Positions 20,455-33,109 of a DNA stretch of 64,000 nucleotides are shown piece by piece. Both the position numbers and the translations under genes were made by a program. The notes under the pieces are model-generated. The model saw only the letters and a list, made by a program, of their open reading frames with translations, had not been told where the DNA came from and did not search any database. Source of the stretch: Adiantum capillus-veneris (taxonomy: Eukaryota; Streptophyta; Polypodiopsida; Polypodiales; Pteridaceae); NCBI GenBank assembly GCA_014529385.2, contig CM043971.1, forward strand, positions 57,041,709-57,105,708, given 5' to 3'. The number at the start of each line of letters is the position of its first letter. Within the stretch, counting starts at the first letter, position 1.

Positions 20455-22235
20455 TAAAACTAGGTCCCTCACTTGTCCAAGCTATGCTCTAATACAATAA
20501 AGGGCTTTTGGTTTCAAGATGCACCACTTTCCCAACCTTGATTCCATTAAAGAAGCTAGCTCTACTTAGACATTTAATAGCAAGGTCCTGTAGCAGTTCA
20601 CATTGAACATTTTCCATGGCAGCTAGCTCCACCACTTATCTAAGCTATGCTCTAATACAGTAAGGGGGTTTTGGTTTCAAGATCCACCACTTGTCCAAAC
20701 TTGATTTGGGAAGCAAGGTCCTATAATAGTTTGCTTTGGACATTCACCATTACAACTAAGTCCACGACTTCTCCAAGCTATGTTCTAGTACACTAAGGAC
20801 GTTTTGGTTTGAAGGAGAACCACTTGTACGACTTTGTTTTTGGAAGTAAGGTCTTTACATAGTTCACCTTGGACCTTGGACATTGGATACTACAACTAAG
20901 ACCACCACTTGTCCAAGCTATCCTCTATATATAGCCAAAGGGTTTGGGTCTCAAGATTCACCACTTTTCCAACCTTTCTTCCATTAAAGAAAGGAGGGGC
21001 ATTATAACTAGGTCCACCAATTGTCCAAGATATGCTCTGATATAGAAAGGGGATTTTGGTTTCAATAATCCACCACGTGTTCAACACAAGACTCAAGGGA
21101 TACTTGGACATTGGAAAGCATAGTCCTATAGTAGTTGATAGGTGGCAGTGGGTATAACAACTAGGTCCAACCTATGCTCTCATATAGCAAAGAGGCTTTG
21201 GTTTCAAGGTCCACCACTTGTCCAACCTTGCTTCCATTAAAGAAATGAGGGGCTACGTAAACATTGGCAAGCAAGGTAGAAAGGTCCTAAAGTATTTCAC
21301 CTTGGATATTGGGCATTATAACTAGGTCCACCACTTGTCCAAGCTATTACCCAAATATAGAAAGGGGATTTTCGTTTCAAGGTCCACCACGTGTTCAGAC
21401 TCAAGGGATACTTGGACATTGGAAAGCATAGTCCTATAGTAGTTGATAGGTGGCAGTGGGTATAACAACTAGGTCCAACCTATGCTCTCATATAGCAAAG
21501 AGGCTTTGGTTTCAAGGTCCACCACTTGTCCAACCTTGCTTCCATTAAAGAAATGAGGGGCTACGTAAACATTGGCAAGCAAGGTAGAAAGGTCCTAAAG
21601 TATTTCACCTTGGATATTGGGCATTATAACTAGGTCCACCACTTGTCCAAGCTATTACCCAAATATAGAAAGGGGATTTTCGTTTCAAGGTCCACCACGT
21701 GTTCAGACTCAAGGGATACTTGGACATTGGAAAGCATAGTCCTATAGTAGTTGATAGGTGGCAGTGGGTATAACAACTAGGTCCAACCTATGCTCTCATA
21801 TAGCAAAGAGGCTTTGGTTTCAAGGTCCACCACTTGTCCAACCTTGCTTCCATTAAAGAAATGAGGGGCTACGTAAACATTGGCAAGCAAGGTAGAAAGG
21901 TCCTAAGGTATTTCACCTTGGATATTGGGCATTATAACTAGGTCCACCACTTGTCCAAGCTATGCTCTGATATAGAAAGGGGATTTTCGTTTCAAGGTCC
22001 ACCACGTGTTCAGCCTTGAAAGCCTCAAGGGATACTTGGACATTGGAAAGCATAGTCCTATAGTAGTTGATAGGTGGCAGTGGGTATTACAACTAGGTCC
22101 ACCACTTGTCCAACCTATGCTCTAATATAGCAAGGATGCTTTGGTTTCAAGATCCACCATAATTTCCAACCTTGATTCCATTAATATAGCAAGGAGGATT
22201 TGGTCTCAAGGTTCACCACTTATCCAACCTATGCA
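20455..22235 (+). repeat. Satellite B: about 308-bp tandem units sharing the motif of satellite A
   Basis: CACCACGTGTTCA recurs at about 21071, 21385, 21693 and 22000, steps of 314, 308 and 307. Two or three units (about 21100-22010) are almost identical; those at 20455-21070 are diverged. Each unit has two copies of the motif GGTCCACCACTTGTCCAA (for example 21208-21225) and one variant with CACGTG. The sequence between motifs (AAGCATAGTCCTATAGTAGT, GGCTACGTAAACATTGGC) is unrelated to satellite A. The array stops about 90 bases before the DDE-like gene. Confidence 0.9.
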
Positions 22236-22325
22236 AACCTTTTCCATGTTGTAGCATGATTTTTTGTTTGAAGAGTATTTTTCTATAACTATGGATTTAA
22301 CAATGTAATCTTTTTCACTTACAGG

Positions 22326-25300
22326 ATGGACTTTGAATCTGGGGAGAAAGTACATATGATACTTGACAATGAAATTGTTGGTATTGGCTGTGTGTGTAGA
22401 ACAGATCCAGATTCCACTTGTGGTGGTACAAAGATAGGGCAAGGAAATGTCTCCATACTATTGGAGGAATGCTTGAAGGATGTGGTCCTACCTTTTCCTA
22501 CAATGGATACTTCATCTCTCCAAGGCTCATTATGGAGTGCTGTTCGATGGTCAAAGCTTCTTTTGCAATCTTTTGTATTAAATGGGAACTTAATTGATCC
22601 ACAGGAAAGCTACAATGGTGATGAAGAACATGATCATTCTGATCCTCTAGTTACAGATGCAATACCTATGACAAGCCCAGAATTTGAAGCAATGATTCGA
22701 GAGTCTTGGAGAAATCAGAGGGTCCTTTTAAAAGATGACACAATGATGCAAACCATGAATGAAGGGACCATCTTATATGTATTTCCACATGATTATGTTA
22801 ACTTTCAGGAACTTGGTCCTGATTGTGTGGATGTGGGTATTGAAAGAGAAAATACAAGCATTGATGATGTGGTTGAAGTGGGTAGCATCACTTTGCTAAA
22901 GTGGCCCATCAAGCAGACAACAATGTTGAATGGGAGCCCATTACCAAGATTTGTTCCTATTGATGGCATGCATGCTACATATGAGGATGTATCCAACAAT
23001 GACAATGTTGGAAAAAAACTTGATGGGAGTAATGTTGTCCAGTTGTCAAGGAAGAGACGATACACTTTCATGAATAGGACTCAAAAATCAAAAGCAGCAC
23101 CAGCTTCGACTTTTTACCTTTCAAACAAATCAATTCAAAGGGTATCATGCATTGATTGTGCACAAAAATGTTGCCAGCTTGCATATCGTGATATGGTGAC
23201 AAGGTTACGACAACAGTTTTGGGGAGAGTCTCAAAAATCACGCACTAATTATGTTTATGATGTTCTTTCTATATGTTATCAGAAAGATGAGAAGTCACGA
23301 TACCAATTCAGGCTAAATGGCTCTATTGTTTGTTGTAGAGCATGGTATGAGCTACATGGAATACCAAAGACATCATTTTATCGATACAAGGAGAACTTTG
23401 AAAATGGTGTGCGCCAATATGTACATGGGAACACATGTACATTGAGAAGGGGACTTCAACATACTATTTTAGCAAGAGCACTACTAAATGAGTTTGTGGA
23501 AAACAACTCTGAGAAGATGCCACATAGAAGTAGAACACTGCTAGATGGCTCAAGAGAGACTCAATTGGTGATTCCATCAACATACAAACAAGTGGATATT
23601 TTATGTGAAATCAACACGACACTTGACCAAATGGGCTATGAGAAGAAGCTATCCCAATCTTCTTTTGGTAGAATTTGGAACAAAGAGTACCCACATGTCA
23701 CTTTAACAAAGACGAGTGAGTTCTCTAAGTGCAATATTTGTAGCTCAATCAAGGCAAGGTTAGAAGCTAAACCTTCTCTTGAAGAGAGAGCTCTTCTCTT
23801 GAGGGAGAGAGAAGTTCACATGGCACAACAAAAGAGTTGCAGAAGCCTATATTATGCATGGCGCACGTATTCAGAAACTCAACCACAAAAATATGTATGC
23901 ATAATCCATGATAAGATGGATCAAAAGAAGACTGCCATTCCTAGATTACGCATTGTTCCCAAGGGTATGGATTCAGGATATAATCTGCAGGTGGCATTGA
24001 TTGCCATGATCACTCATGGACATGGAGAAGGTCATTACGGACACTTTGTCTTGAATGGTTTGTGGCCAGCTGATCCAAATCTTACAATTGGCTCAATTGC
24101 TAATTGTTTACATAACCTAGAGAGGATAGATAAGCATCCTCTTGGTGATCTAGTAACAAATGGACTTCCAAGGAGCAATATTTCACTACTACATGCTTTG
24201 AACTCAAGGGATGCTTTGGACTACCATAACTTGAGTGATGGAAAAGAGCCCATTGTGCAGTCGTCAGAAATTGAAGAAGAGGAATTGGGGTCAACATTTC
24301 GCAGATTGTCAGAGAACTTGTTGCTACAATTGGATAATTGTGCAGGGGAAAACAAAAATCGATACTTATTTGCCTATTTGTCAATGCTTGTTGCAAGGGG
24401 TGTTTTCAAAACCATCCAGCTGGGATTTTTAATGGTTGGGCATACACATGAGGACATAGAAGCCATGTTTAGTAGGTTTTCAGAGAAGCTGAGAGTTACA
24501 CAAACCTATACTTTGCCACATTTGATGGATACATTACGAAACAGCTCATCTTCATCTCCAACTCCATTTTTTCTCACAAAGATCCCCGATTTCAAGCAAT
24601 ATTGTGATGGCTATCTTTGTGATGGACAAGAAATACTTGTTGGACATTCCAAACCGCTTCAGTTCAGGTTCTTTATGTAGGATGAGACACCAATGATGCA
24701 ATATAAGGCACATGTAGGTGTATCAAGTTGGAGTGGAAGTATTCGCCTTTGGAAAACAGACACAGAAGGCAAGCCAATGTTACCACATGGAGATCCACCT
24801 CTAGTACAAATGGCGGAGTATGTCAAGGCCCACGAAGAAGTCATTTTGGGGCTAAAGAACTATATAAAATTTTGGAAAAATTTAGGGAATGGTTCAAGTA
24901 TTCCGCGATATTATAGACCCGTGATAGATTATTGGAGTAAGGTAATTGAAGAGATTGGAAAAGCAATCATATCAGAGGGAGTCTTGTATGAAATGTTTTG
25001 GCCAAAAACTCAAGAATATTCTCACCTACAAAGCACTACAATGAATTTGCAACAAGGAGCAGAAAGATTCCTAGGCCTTGAAGAGTTGAACGATCATTTT
25101 TGTGGGCCTCAACGAGATAGGCCAAGGGAAGAGTTTGACCCTATGTCTGATGTGCACCAAGGTGACTTTCTTATGCTTGTTCCGAGTGACACAGAAATCT
25201 ATCCAGTGTGGCTTGCAATGGCTTTATTTGACATTGATAATGAGCCTACATCACCAAACTACAGAAAACTCTTGATTCAATATTGGGCACCTTGCGCGAG

Positions 25301-25550
25301 AAAAAGTGGGATGACAGATACTCAAGCTTACAGCAATTGTTGGAAGGGTTATTGGGCTGTCAACTATAAGGACCCACAAGTGTGGGAAACTGTAGATGCA
25401 ATTGTTTGGTCCTGGAGACCCAACAAAGAAGGACCATTTTCTAGAATAAAGATTCCAGAAAGGCATGCTCTAAAAGCCAAAGAAGGCCTCACTCGTGCAC
25501 ATCAACCACACTTGGATCAAAGTTCAGATATGGTATCAAATGTGGAGTAG
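22326..25550 (+). pseudogene. DDE-transposase-like gene (DUF7869-type), open except for one amber codon
   Basis: 1074 codons in one frame with a single TAG at codon 785 (24678-24680); CAG would fit (FFM-x-DETPMM). ATG 22326 follows TTTTTCACTTACAG, a good splice acceptor, so an upstream exon is possible. N-terminus: a short domain with GQGNVSILLEE…LPFPT, as in some plant transposon proteins. Middle: a cysteine cluster (CIDCAQKCC), an HTH-like segment (AWYELHGIPKTSFYRYKENF) and FSKCNICSSIK. The core has three spaced acidic motifs: IIHDKMDQKKTAIPRL near residue 527, LLQLDNCAGENKNRYLFAYL with D670, and GFLMVGHTHEDIEAMFSRF at about 701-719. This is the RNase H-like pattern I recall for DUF7869. 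The C-terminus has GDFLMLVP…YPVWLAMAL…LLIQYWAPC, similar in outline to a Tudor/BAH-like reader (inference). Weak 3' UTR signals follow the TAG stop at 25548. It may still be expressed as a truncated protein or by read-through. Confidence 0.72.
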
Positions 25551-27140
25551 AATTATGTGGAGCTTCTATTGTGACTATACTAGTTAGTTTGTAAACAAAA
25601 TCTTTTTTGTATCTTCCTTTGTTTTATGTAATTTATAGTTATTATTCAAATCCATGTGTTGTACATCCTCTTGAATTTTGGTGTTTATCAACACCACAAT
25701 CCTATGAGATTTTCACTTTATTTACTAACCACACACCTCAATTTTTCCCACTTTAAGTGGAAAATTCCCAAATTACATGAATTTAGTCGATTTGGAGATT
25801 CCCATAATGTGAGATTTTTACCAAAATACCTAATATGGTCTTGATACTTTATTATAAAAAGTGCTACATAAGGGGGGTTTTCAAAAAACATAATCTATAG
25901 GAAGGGGTTTTTTTAACTAGCCTTTGAATGCAGGTGATAAAGAGGGTGTACATATAATAACAAACCCCCCCCCCCCCCTCGGCGAGCGATTTTGGAAAAA
26001 CATTCTTTCCAAATCACATGCAAACTTCCATTTTGAACTATTTGGGACATTTAAATGTTACTTTTTAGTGAGATATATAGAGCACTACGAAAATTGAAAA
26101 ACATCAAAAAGTTTTTTATTTTAGCAATAATCACTATAAGTGATGATATATTAGAAGCCAAAAAGAATTAATACATAGCCCTGCTTACACCAAGCTAGGG
26201 ATCAACAATCATCCACTTATGAGTCCATAAGAATGATCTTTTTATAGGGAATCCAAAAACTCACTACAAAACCACATAGAGTTGAGCATGACCATAAAGA
26301 TTGCCACCACAATTGACCCTCTCAATCAAACTAGGCAGTTCCCAAAATGGCTAGCAATATAGAAAATATAAAATATGATACCAATCACCACTTGAAAACT
26401 CGAGAAACCAGGAGATCAATGATCCTCACCATCCATACCCGAGATCAAGAAAAAATTGAGCTAAGAACCACAATCATGCAGGAAAATTGTGGGAGCCACC
26501 AAGTTGAGAGGGCTGCTACCCCACCACACTTGCACAGCTAGCCAAAGAAATCCACGCATGTGCATCAAACCGAGTCCATGAGTCACCCATCCCCAGCCTA
26601 AACATGATATGGAGAACCTAAAAGCTGTAATGGGGCTTCCACAAACCCTCATCCTCTAGTAGCCAAGAAAATCAAGCCAAAACTAAGCATGACCATCCAA
26701 ACCTATGATTGTAATTTTCCCTCCAAAGTAAAGGGGGGATTGCCGCCGTACCCATATGCAAAAATGCATGGTGTGATGAAATTTCCTAGGAGAGAGCACA
26801 AAGATCACCAAGGGTCCCCCCTCCCCCCGAGGACACCTCCTCCACAGTAGGTCCCACTCTCACTAAGATCAAAGCTACCATTCTTGCACTCTTTGCAAGC
26901 ACCAAAGAATTTGCATAACATTACATACTTTATTTAAATGAAAAATACTATGTAATTTTTTTTCCATACTCACAATTGTGAGTGGATGAGTTAAATCAAC
27001 CCAAAAAGGAATATACAAATATTCTCAAGCAGGTCAAGTGCCTTGAGGGACCATAAACATGGTCTGGGTCTACATAGTCCCTGAAAAACGAGAGCTACTT
27101 AGGTAGTTACATTTTGATGATTGGACGATGTCAAACCCAA
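25551..27140. other. Intergenic, no gene recognised; poly-C tract at about 25966-25979
   Basis: AT-rich 3' flank of the DDE-like gene, then a C homopolymer of about 14 bases followed by TCGGCGAGCG. The remainder to 27140 has only short frames. The 26347-26541 frame (MASNIENIKYDTNHH…) matches nothing I know. Confidence 0.5.
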
Positions 27141-27149
27141 GACGGTTTG

Positions 27150-28500
27150 ACTTATTTTCTCTAGTCTTTTGAGTTCCTATGTTTTCCAAAAGAGATGATT
27201 AATTCCTTGATTTCTTGAATAATCTCTTTGAAACTGGTTATTGAGTGCTCTTTTCAAAGGTACGCTAGTTCCTAGCCTTCCAAGCTTGGTTGAAGTAGTA
27301 GAAGCCAACAACTTGTGTGTAAACTAGGATGGCTTGATTCTTCCAAACCTTGCCTCCTAATCATCTTGTACTTGGACAATTTTGGAGCAAGTGAAATGGA
27401 TTCTCATTAGTCACTTTGCACGTTGATAATCTATTAGAGCCTATCCCTCTAGTTACTATCTTGAACTCGATTTGAATAGACCCCCATAGCAATTCCATAG
27501 GAAGATCTTCACAATCAGGGGCCACTTAGGGGTCCAATGTATTGCTTACTATTGATGCCCGTGTGGATTCTTGATATTGCTTCTACCATATTTTATTGAA
27601 TGGGAAGAACCAACTTGTTTTGAATATAACTTTGCAATATATTTCCTTAGTTTGTAGTTTGGAGAAGTTTTTGTTCACAGGCCAGTGACACGCTTTTCAA
27701 TCAAACTCAGCTTCACAAATTGGCATAGGCACAATGCTAATATCATCAATGGATCTATTGATGAGAATTTGTTCAATTTTGTTGAGATTGAACTTGGTAG
27801 CTAGCTAATATGCACCTTTCCATCATGTGTTATCTCGATCCCCAAATTGGGTCAAGTGAGTGACACCTTTGTTATTGACTTTTCCGAGAACAATGATCTA
27901 GGATGCATTTAACACACCACTTCCACTTTGGAGAGCCAAGGGGATCAATGGGTTATGAAGTCCTTGAAATATCTGGATGCCTCTCCCCATTCTAGTGTCA
28001 CTATTACTTTGGTGCATTTATGTACTAGCTCACACGTGCTTCCAACCAATTTCAAGTTAACCCAAGGAGGTGCCAATAGTTTGTCATGAACCTGGACCTC
28101 TTTTCACCATGAGCCCCTTGGGAGATAAGATTCACCATGTTGATAATCTCCCACATCATGATAGCCCATGCAAGGTCTTGTTTGGTGATTGCGACCATTA
28201 ATATGGCACACTCGGATTTGACGTGCACTGTAAGATCAATGATCCCAATGCCACCTAGCTCCCTGGGTCTAGCAATGCATTCAATTTAGCCCACTTCCAT
28301 GGGTTTACAGAATCCCTTCCAATTGCATGTTTCTATCTTGAGGAGGGACCCAACACAAATTATTTTTGTTGGGTCTTGCAATGCATTCCATTTAGCCCAC
28401 TTCCACAGTATTGAATCTTTGGTGTTATTTTTCTATAGGAGTTTTTTCATGGGTTTCCATAATCCCTTCCAATTGCATGTTCTATCTTGAGGAGGGACCC
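27150..28500 (-). mobile_element. L1-type LINE remnant (C-terminal part of ORF2)
   Basis: Minus-strand translation gives RPRELGGIGIIDL near 28270-28232, the conserved end of the LINE RT region (usually K-x-x-GGLG-x-x-D-L). It is followed by KQDLAWAIMMW and, nearer 27360-27420, CKVTNENPFHLLQNCP, the typical C-x-x-x-x-E-x-x-x-H-L-x-x-x-C zinc motif at the end of plant LINE ORF2. Many stops and shifts interrupt it. No poly-A tail was identified on the left. Confidence 0.68.
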
Positions 28501-28505
28501 AAAAA
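28265..28505. repeat. Imperfect duplication inside the LINE remnant
   Basis: CATGGGTTTACAGAATCCCTTCCAATTGCATG near 28298 recurs as CATGGGTTTCCATAATCC… near 28449, with TTTAGCCCACTTCCA also repeated. The period is about 150 bp in part and 110 bp in part. Confidence 0.6.
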
Positions 28506-28599
28506 CTTTTTGGTGAATTCAAAATCTCATGGAGTGATTATCTATGAAGGAACAAGTATTATTCTTATACTTTTCACATTGGAGAGGGGAATGGGAACA

Positions 28600-30290
28600 C
28601 ACTAGAAAACACAACACAGATGCCTCTTTATCGCCAGAGGTACTTACAACACACCCGTCCACTAGAAATCACTGTAAGAAATGAACATCTCGGCAAGCAA
28701 ACCATCGTTTGCATGCATACCAACGCATGCATGCTTCACACCATCAATAGATAGCATACCACAACAATTTTTCCCGTTTCTAGCAATCTCATACCACACA
28801 AATCTCTATCTTTCCCTCTCACACACATAAACAGCCCGAGGGGGCACACACACTCACACCCATCGGCACCAAAAACTTTGAGTAGAGCAAAGATGAGAAG
28901 GGGTGAAAGGGGAAGAAACGGCACATAATTTGACTATAGTTTTCTTTAATTATGACCAAAACACCGCTTGCAAGCACCATAAGACCTGCTACCACCGACT
29001 TTGTCGGTATGTCCTGGATGGGCATGGAAAAATTTCAATCTAGCCACCTCGGCTTCTCCTCCGCATAGTTCTCCTTGTTTAGAGTGCAAGAAAAAAACTC
29101 TCCACTTGGAACCCTCATTGGCCCGAAGGTTGTTCAAAAAACTCCCCCCAAGAACCAAAACATTGGGCCCTATATTGACATCAGGTTCATTCTATTTTGT
29201 CGACCTTTTTTTAATTTTTGGCATTGCTTTTGCATGATCAATCCCTTCTATCTTTTGTAATCTTGAGCCCCAAGCTTGCCTCAAGACACTGCATGCAACC
29301 TTTCTCAAATGGCACCGTCGGTGCTCTCCCCATTGCTCCTCAAAAGTATGTGGCGTGGGAACTCCTCCTAGCAAACTTGCCACATCATCATCTCGCCCAC
29401 AGCCACCATCGCCCACATGCACTTCCACCGTCAGCCAAAACTAGCCCATGTGATGCTAGGCATGGCGAGGAGTGCCCATTCTCCATATCCAGGCCACGAG
29501 CTCACAAGGGAGCTCCCTCCTTCATTTATGCTCACAAAAGGTCCACACTTTGCTATATATCCTCTGCCTCCCGTGCTGGATCCTATGCATTTTGGGTATT
29601 GCCCAATGCCAAGTGGTGGGCCGTGATGCCTTTCCCCCCATGGCTTGAAAATTCTCCAAAGAAAACATTAAGCCTTCAAATTTTTTTTTGCAACTTCCTC
29701 TGCTTGCCAGCTGGTTCTCGGTGAACCCATGACCAAGCCGCAAAAACCCACTGAAAACTCGCGTCTCGGACTTCAATCCTTGCATACCTTTCCACATTTT
29801 GAGATTCTTGAACTCGTCAACCAAGGCCGCAAAAAGAAAAAAAATATCCCGATACCACTCAGGTGATCCAAGCGTAGCAACAGGTGTTGATGCATGTGAT
29901 GCAATAGAGAGCTCTTGAGGGCAAGGTGCAAGAAACGCGAGATGTGGAGGAATAAGATCAGGATCATAGTTGTCCTAATTTTAGCCTTGAATGCACCACT
30001 CGTCTGGTGCATCGAGGTTCGTTCCACTATATATGATGTGTCGCACATGCATTCATTTTTCTTGATAATGAGTGCTAGCATGATTCCCCAAAATATTTGA
30101 TCTTTAATAAATTTCTAGCTACCATTATAAGAGCCAGTCACCTTCAAATCTTTCCCCATCTTATTTTGAAAAAGGAAAATCTCTAGTTCTCACCCATGTC
30201 CTGATCCTCAGCTATTCCTACCACTTCTATGTTGATACCTAATGGCTCATCATTTGATTCAAAATTTGTATGTTGTGTTGCTTTGGTGCT
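28600..30290. other. Intergenic, no gene recognised
   Basis: Several overlapping frames of 60-170 codons on both strands (for example 29218-29724 and 29522-29824) coexist because the sequence is richer in G+C here. None shows a known motif. It could be an old ORF1 of the LINE or unrelated filler. Confidence 0.35.
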
Positions 30291-30299
30291 AGGGGTTCC

Positions 30300-31330
30300 T
30301 CTGATCTAAACTAATACAACTTGATCTTGTCTCCATTGTAGACCCTTGGAAGCAGTGATCTCGATAGATCCTTGGAAGTAGTGATCTTGATAGATCCATT
30401 GTAGACCCTTGGAAGTAGTGAGCTTGATAGATCCTTAAGTCTGACTGTGCCATTTGAAAACACCCAATCTATCTCATATGGTCCTCACCATGAAATTTTT
30501 AGATAAGGTTTCTTAGGCCTAGCTTTGACTGATATAATAAGACCAAGTCTCCCTTCTTAAATTCCAGAACCTTTAGCTTGCTATCATGCCAAAATCTCCT
30601 TCTTTGCTAGCCCACTTCCTGTTCTAGCATTGCTCTTTGTCTTATCTCTTCTAACTTCAGTAGATCTCATTAGTCTCTTTTTCAAATTTGAGTTAGAATT
30701 CATATCATGTTCAATTGCCATCCTAAGGTTGGGAATTGAAAACTTAATTGCAGCTACTACTTGTGTGTCATACACCATCTGAAATGGAGTCATACCAATT
30801 GTTATTATGTGAGTTGTCTAATACACTATCCACAATGCTATCTAAAGCTTTTCATCCAGTGATGTGTCTTCTTCTAGACAATTTTTGGTAGAATGGTCTT
30901 GATTGTTTTGTTACTATTTTCAGTCTATCCATCGCATCCAGGCTAGTAAGGTATAGATTTTTCATGCAAAATTGAAAATATTTTGGTCAGGATTTGAATT
31001 GTTTCATTAATGAAGTGAACTCCTTGGTCTAAAACTATCTTAATTGGACAACCAAATGTGTAGCCAAGGTGTTCATACAAGAACCATGGAGTCGACTTTG
31101 CAATGTTGTCTACTAATGTCCTAGCCTCTACCCACTTACTAACATAACATGTGGCCATGATAATGTATTTGTTCTTCCTTGAGGTGACTTTCTTGAATGG
31201 ACCCATGAAGTCCACACCCCACTTCATAACTAACCCTAATGGTTGTGTTGTGGTCAGAGGCATCATATCTATTGTTGTTGGCCTTCCCATCCTCTCACAA
31301 ACACTACAAGTCTTGTAGAAGGACCTAACA
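30300..31330 (-). pseudogene. Second Ty3/gypsy integrase remnant
   Basis: WGVDFMGPFK…NKYIIMATCYVSKWVEAR gives the first catalytic region; the second is IVLDQGVHFINETIQ. Downstream the frame breaks, but PGCDG-stop-TENSNKTIKTIL and then TPFQMVYDTQVV are readable, the stop being TAG where CAG is expected. A GPY/F-like stretch lies near 30490. The sequence family differs from the integrase at 801-1800. No LTR, RT or gag for it was found. Confidence 0.8.
30340..30445. repeat. Short tandem repeat of a CCTTGGAAG(C/T)AGTGA unit
   Basis: CCCTTGGAAGCAGTGATCTCGATAGAT is repeated three times with 29- to 47-bp spacing in the downstream end of the gypsy remnant. Confidence 0.7.
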
Positions 31331-33100
31331 TCAAGCCATCATGCTCTACCACCATAACCCTGTTTGCAAAAAATTCTTGTAAGTGATACCAATGGAGAAT
31401 ATTGGGGGGCGGACATTGTTTCCCCCTCCTATGTGTGCGAAACTCCTATCCATGTAAGCAAACCTATGTGTCAGCCATGTATACCAAGTGATGTGGACAA
31501 TCCTTGTCACCTATTTTGTGTGGAAGACAGGCATCTGATGATGTCACCCATGTGTGTGTTGTGAGTGAGTGTGTGTGTGTGTGTATACTTATCAGTATCT
31601 ACTTAAGAGCACATACTGTACACACAATTATCAAGAGATGCAACTCTAATCAAGCTATCTGCTTTGTATGAGCTCTCTCTCTCTCTCTCTTAATCTATGC
31701 TACTCTTATTAGTGTGCTAATCCATGTAATTAGCCATGAATGGTTCTCTAGCTAATCCACCTTAATCCATCCAGTGGTACATAGCATATTTAGTGATTAG
31801 CACTTTCTAATTACAACAATCAATCCACATCTACTCATTCTCTCTATGCTAGACATCATGCATTACACACCATTTTCCTAATTGATTTGCTCTTCTAATG
31901 AGTACTCTGATCATTGTTTGAGTTGTTAAGCTTTGGCATGTTCATGGTCATTCCATAGAGCAACTACTCTTCTTGGAAAATTCAACATTGATTAGTTTGT
32001 GTGTATATTTTTATGTGTGTGTAGCTGCATGAATTTTTGCCCATTTCTTAATATTAACAAAACCATAATCATCCATTTAGTGTTTATATTCTTTTGAACT
32101 CTGTGTGTATGCATAGTGCTTCTCAAGTCTTTCCCATAGAGCTATTGAATTCCAAGATTGGCCATGAGTTGATGTCCCAATTGTGTGCTTAAAGTCCTTC
32201 TACTTTTAGCTTTCACTGGCTTGCTTAACCTCTAGATTTGGAGGATATTAGAGCCATTAAGCAATTCTACTAATTTCTCAGTTGGGTGTTTGTGATTGTG
32301 TGTGTGTGTGTGTGGGGGGGGGGAGATACGCACATACAAGAAAAACCAAGCCAATTAGCTCTTTTGAGTTGGCTTCAAGCGGGATCATGGGTGGATTTTA
32401 AACATATAAAATCTAGCATCTAAGTGTCTTTTTTGGGTCCAAATGGATGTGACCGAATGAGCGTGCTTGACCTTGGTGTAGTCAGATTCTATTGAATGTC
32501 AGATTCTATTGAATGGTGCATTGCCACTAAATCAACCTTCAGGAAAATACCACTCGATTCTAGTTCCCTCAGTTGGGTGGATCTCAACCGGGTGCTCAGT
32601 AGAAAATTTGGATGATTAGTGCCTTTTGGCTATTTCTCACATCTATGTACAAATTTGCAAGAAAAAACTATTCTTTGACTTTAGATTTATCACTAAGGAA
32701 TTATAAAAGGTGATTTAATACTTGTGTATTCACTAAAAGAGCACATCCCTAAATTCAAGAGAATAAGGAGTGGACCGTTTATCATTGAAGATGTGTTATT
32801 TTAGGGATGTGCTATGTTGTGTATTCACTCAAATAGCACATCCCTATATTCAAGAAAATAAGGAGTGGACCATATCACCAATTGGGACAATGAAACTATC
32901 ATCATTAGATTGGAAAGTAATGGTCAATAACATTTATGCAATCGTAAAAAAAAATAACAAAGTTAGGATATTATTGATAAGGTTTGACAGAAGCTCAACC
33001 AAGGATTTAAAATAAAAAAAACTCTACATCATTATGAAGTTGAATGGGTTGTAGGTTCTGGTCAACTCCATCTTGCAAATAATTGCTTGAGGGAATATAT
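31331..33100. other. Non-coding interval with microsatellites
   Basis: Contains (GT)n at about 31567-31583, (CT)n at about 31673-31690 and (GT)n followed by a G-run at about 32296-32325. A 93-bp duplication (GCACATCCCTAAATTCAAGA…GGAGTGGACC) lies near 32740-32875. No gene. Confidence 0.6.
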
Positions 33101-33109
33101 GTCAAGATA

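Noticed and set aside
20040-20492. 150-codon ORF
   Set aside because: Lies in diverged satellite B-like sequence with motif remnants. No domain and no matching frame in other units.
11067-22235. CRISPR-like array of regularly repeated short motif
   Set aside because: Spacers are themselves repeated and of uneven length, the repeat is part of longer satellite units, and the context is eukaryotic.
29218-29824. 168-codon and 100-codon ORFs as a host gene
   Set aside because: They overlap on opposite strands, have no recognised domain or splice structure, and no stop-free alternative supports either.
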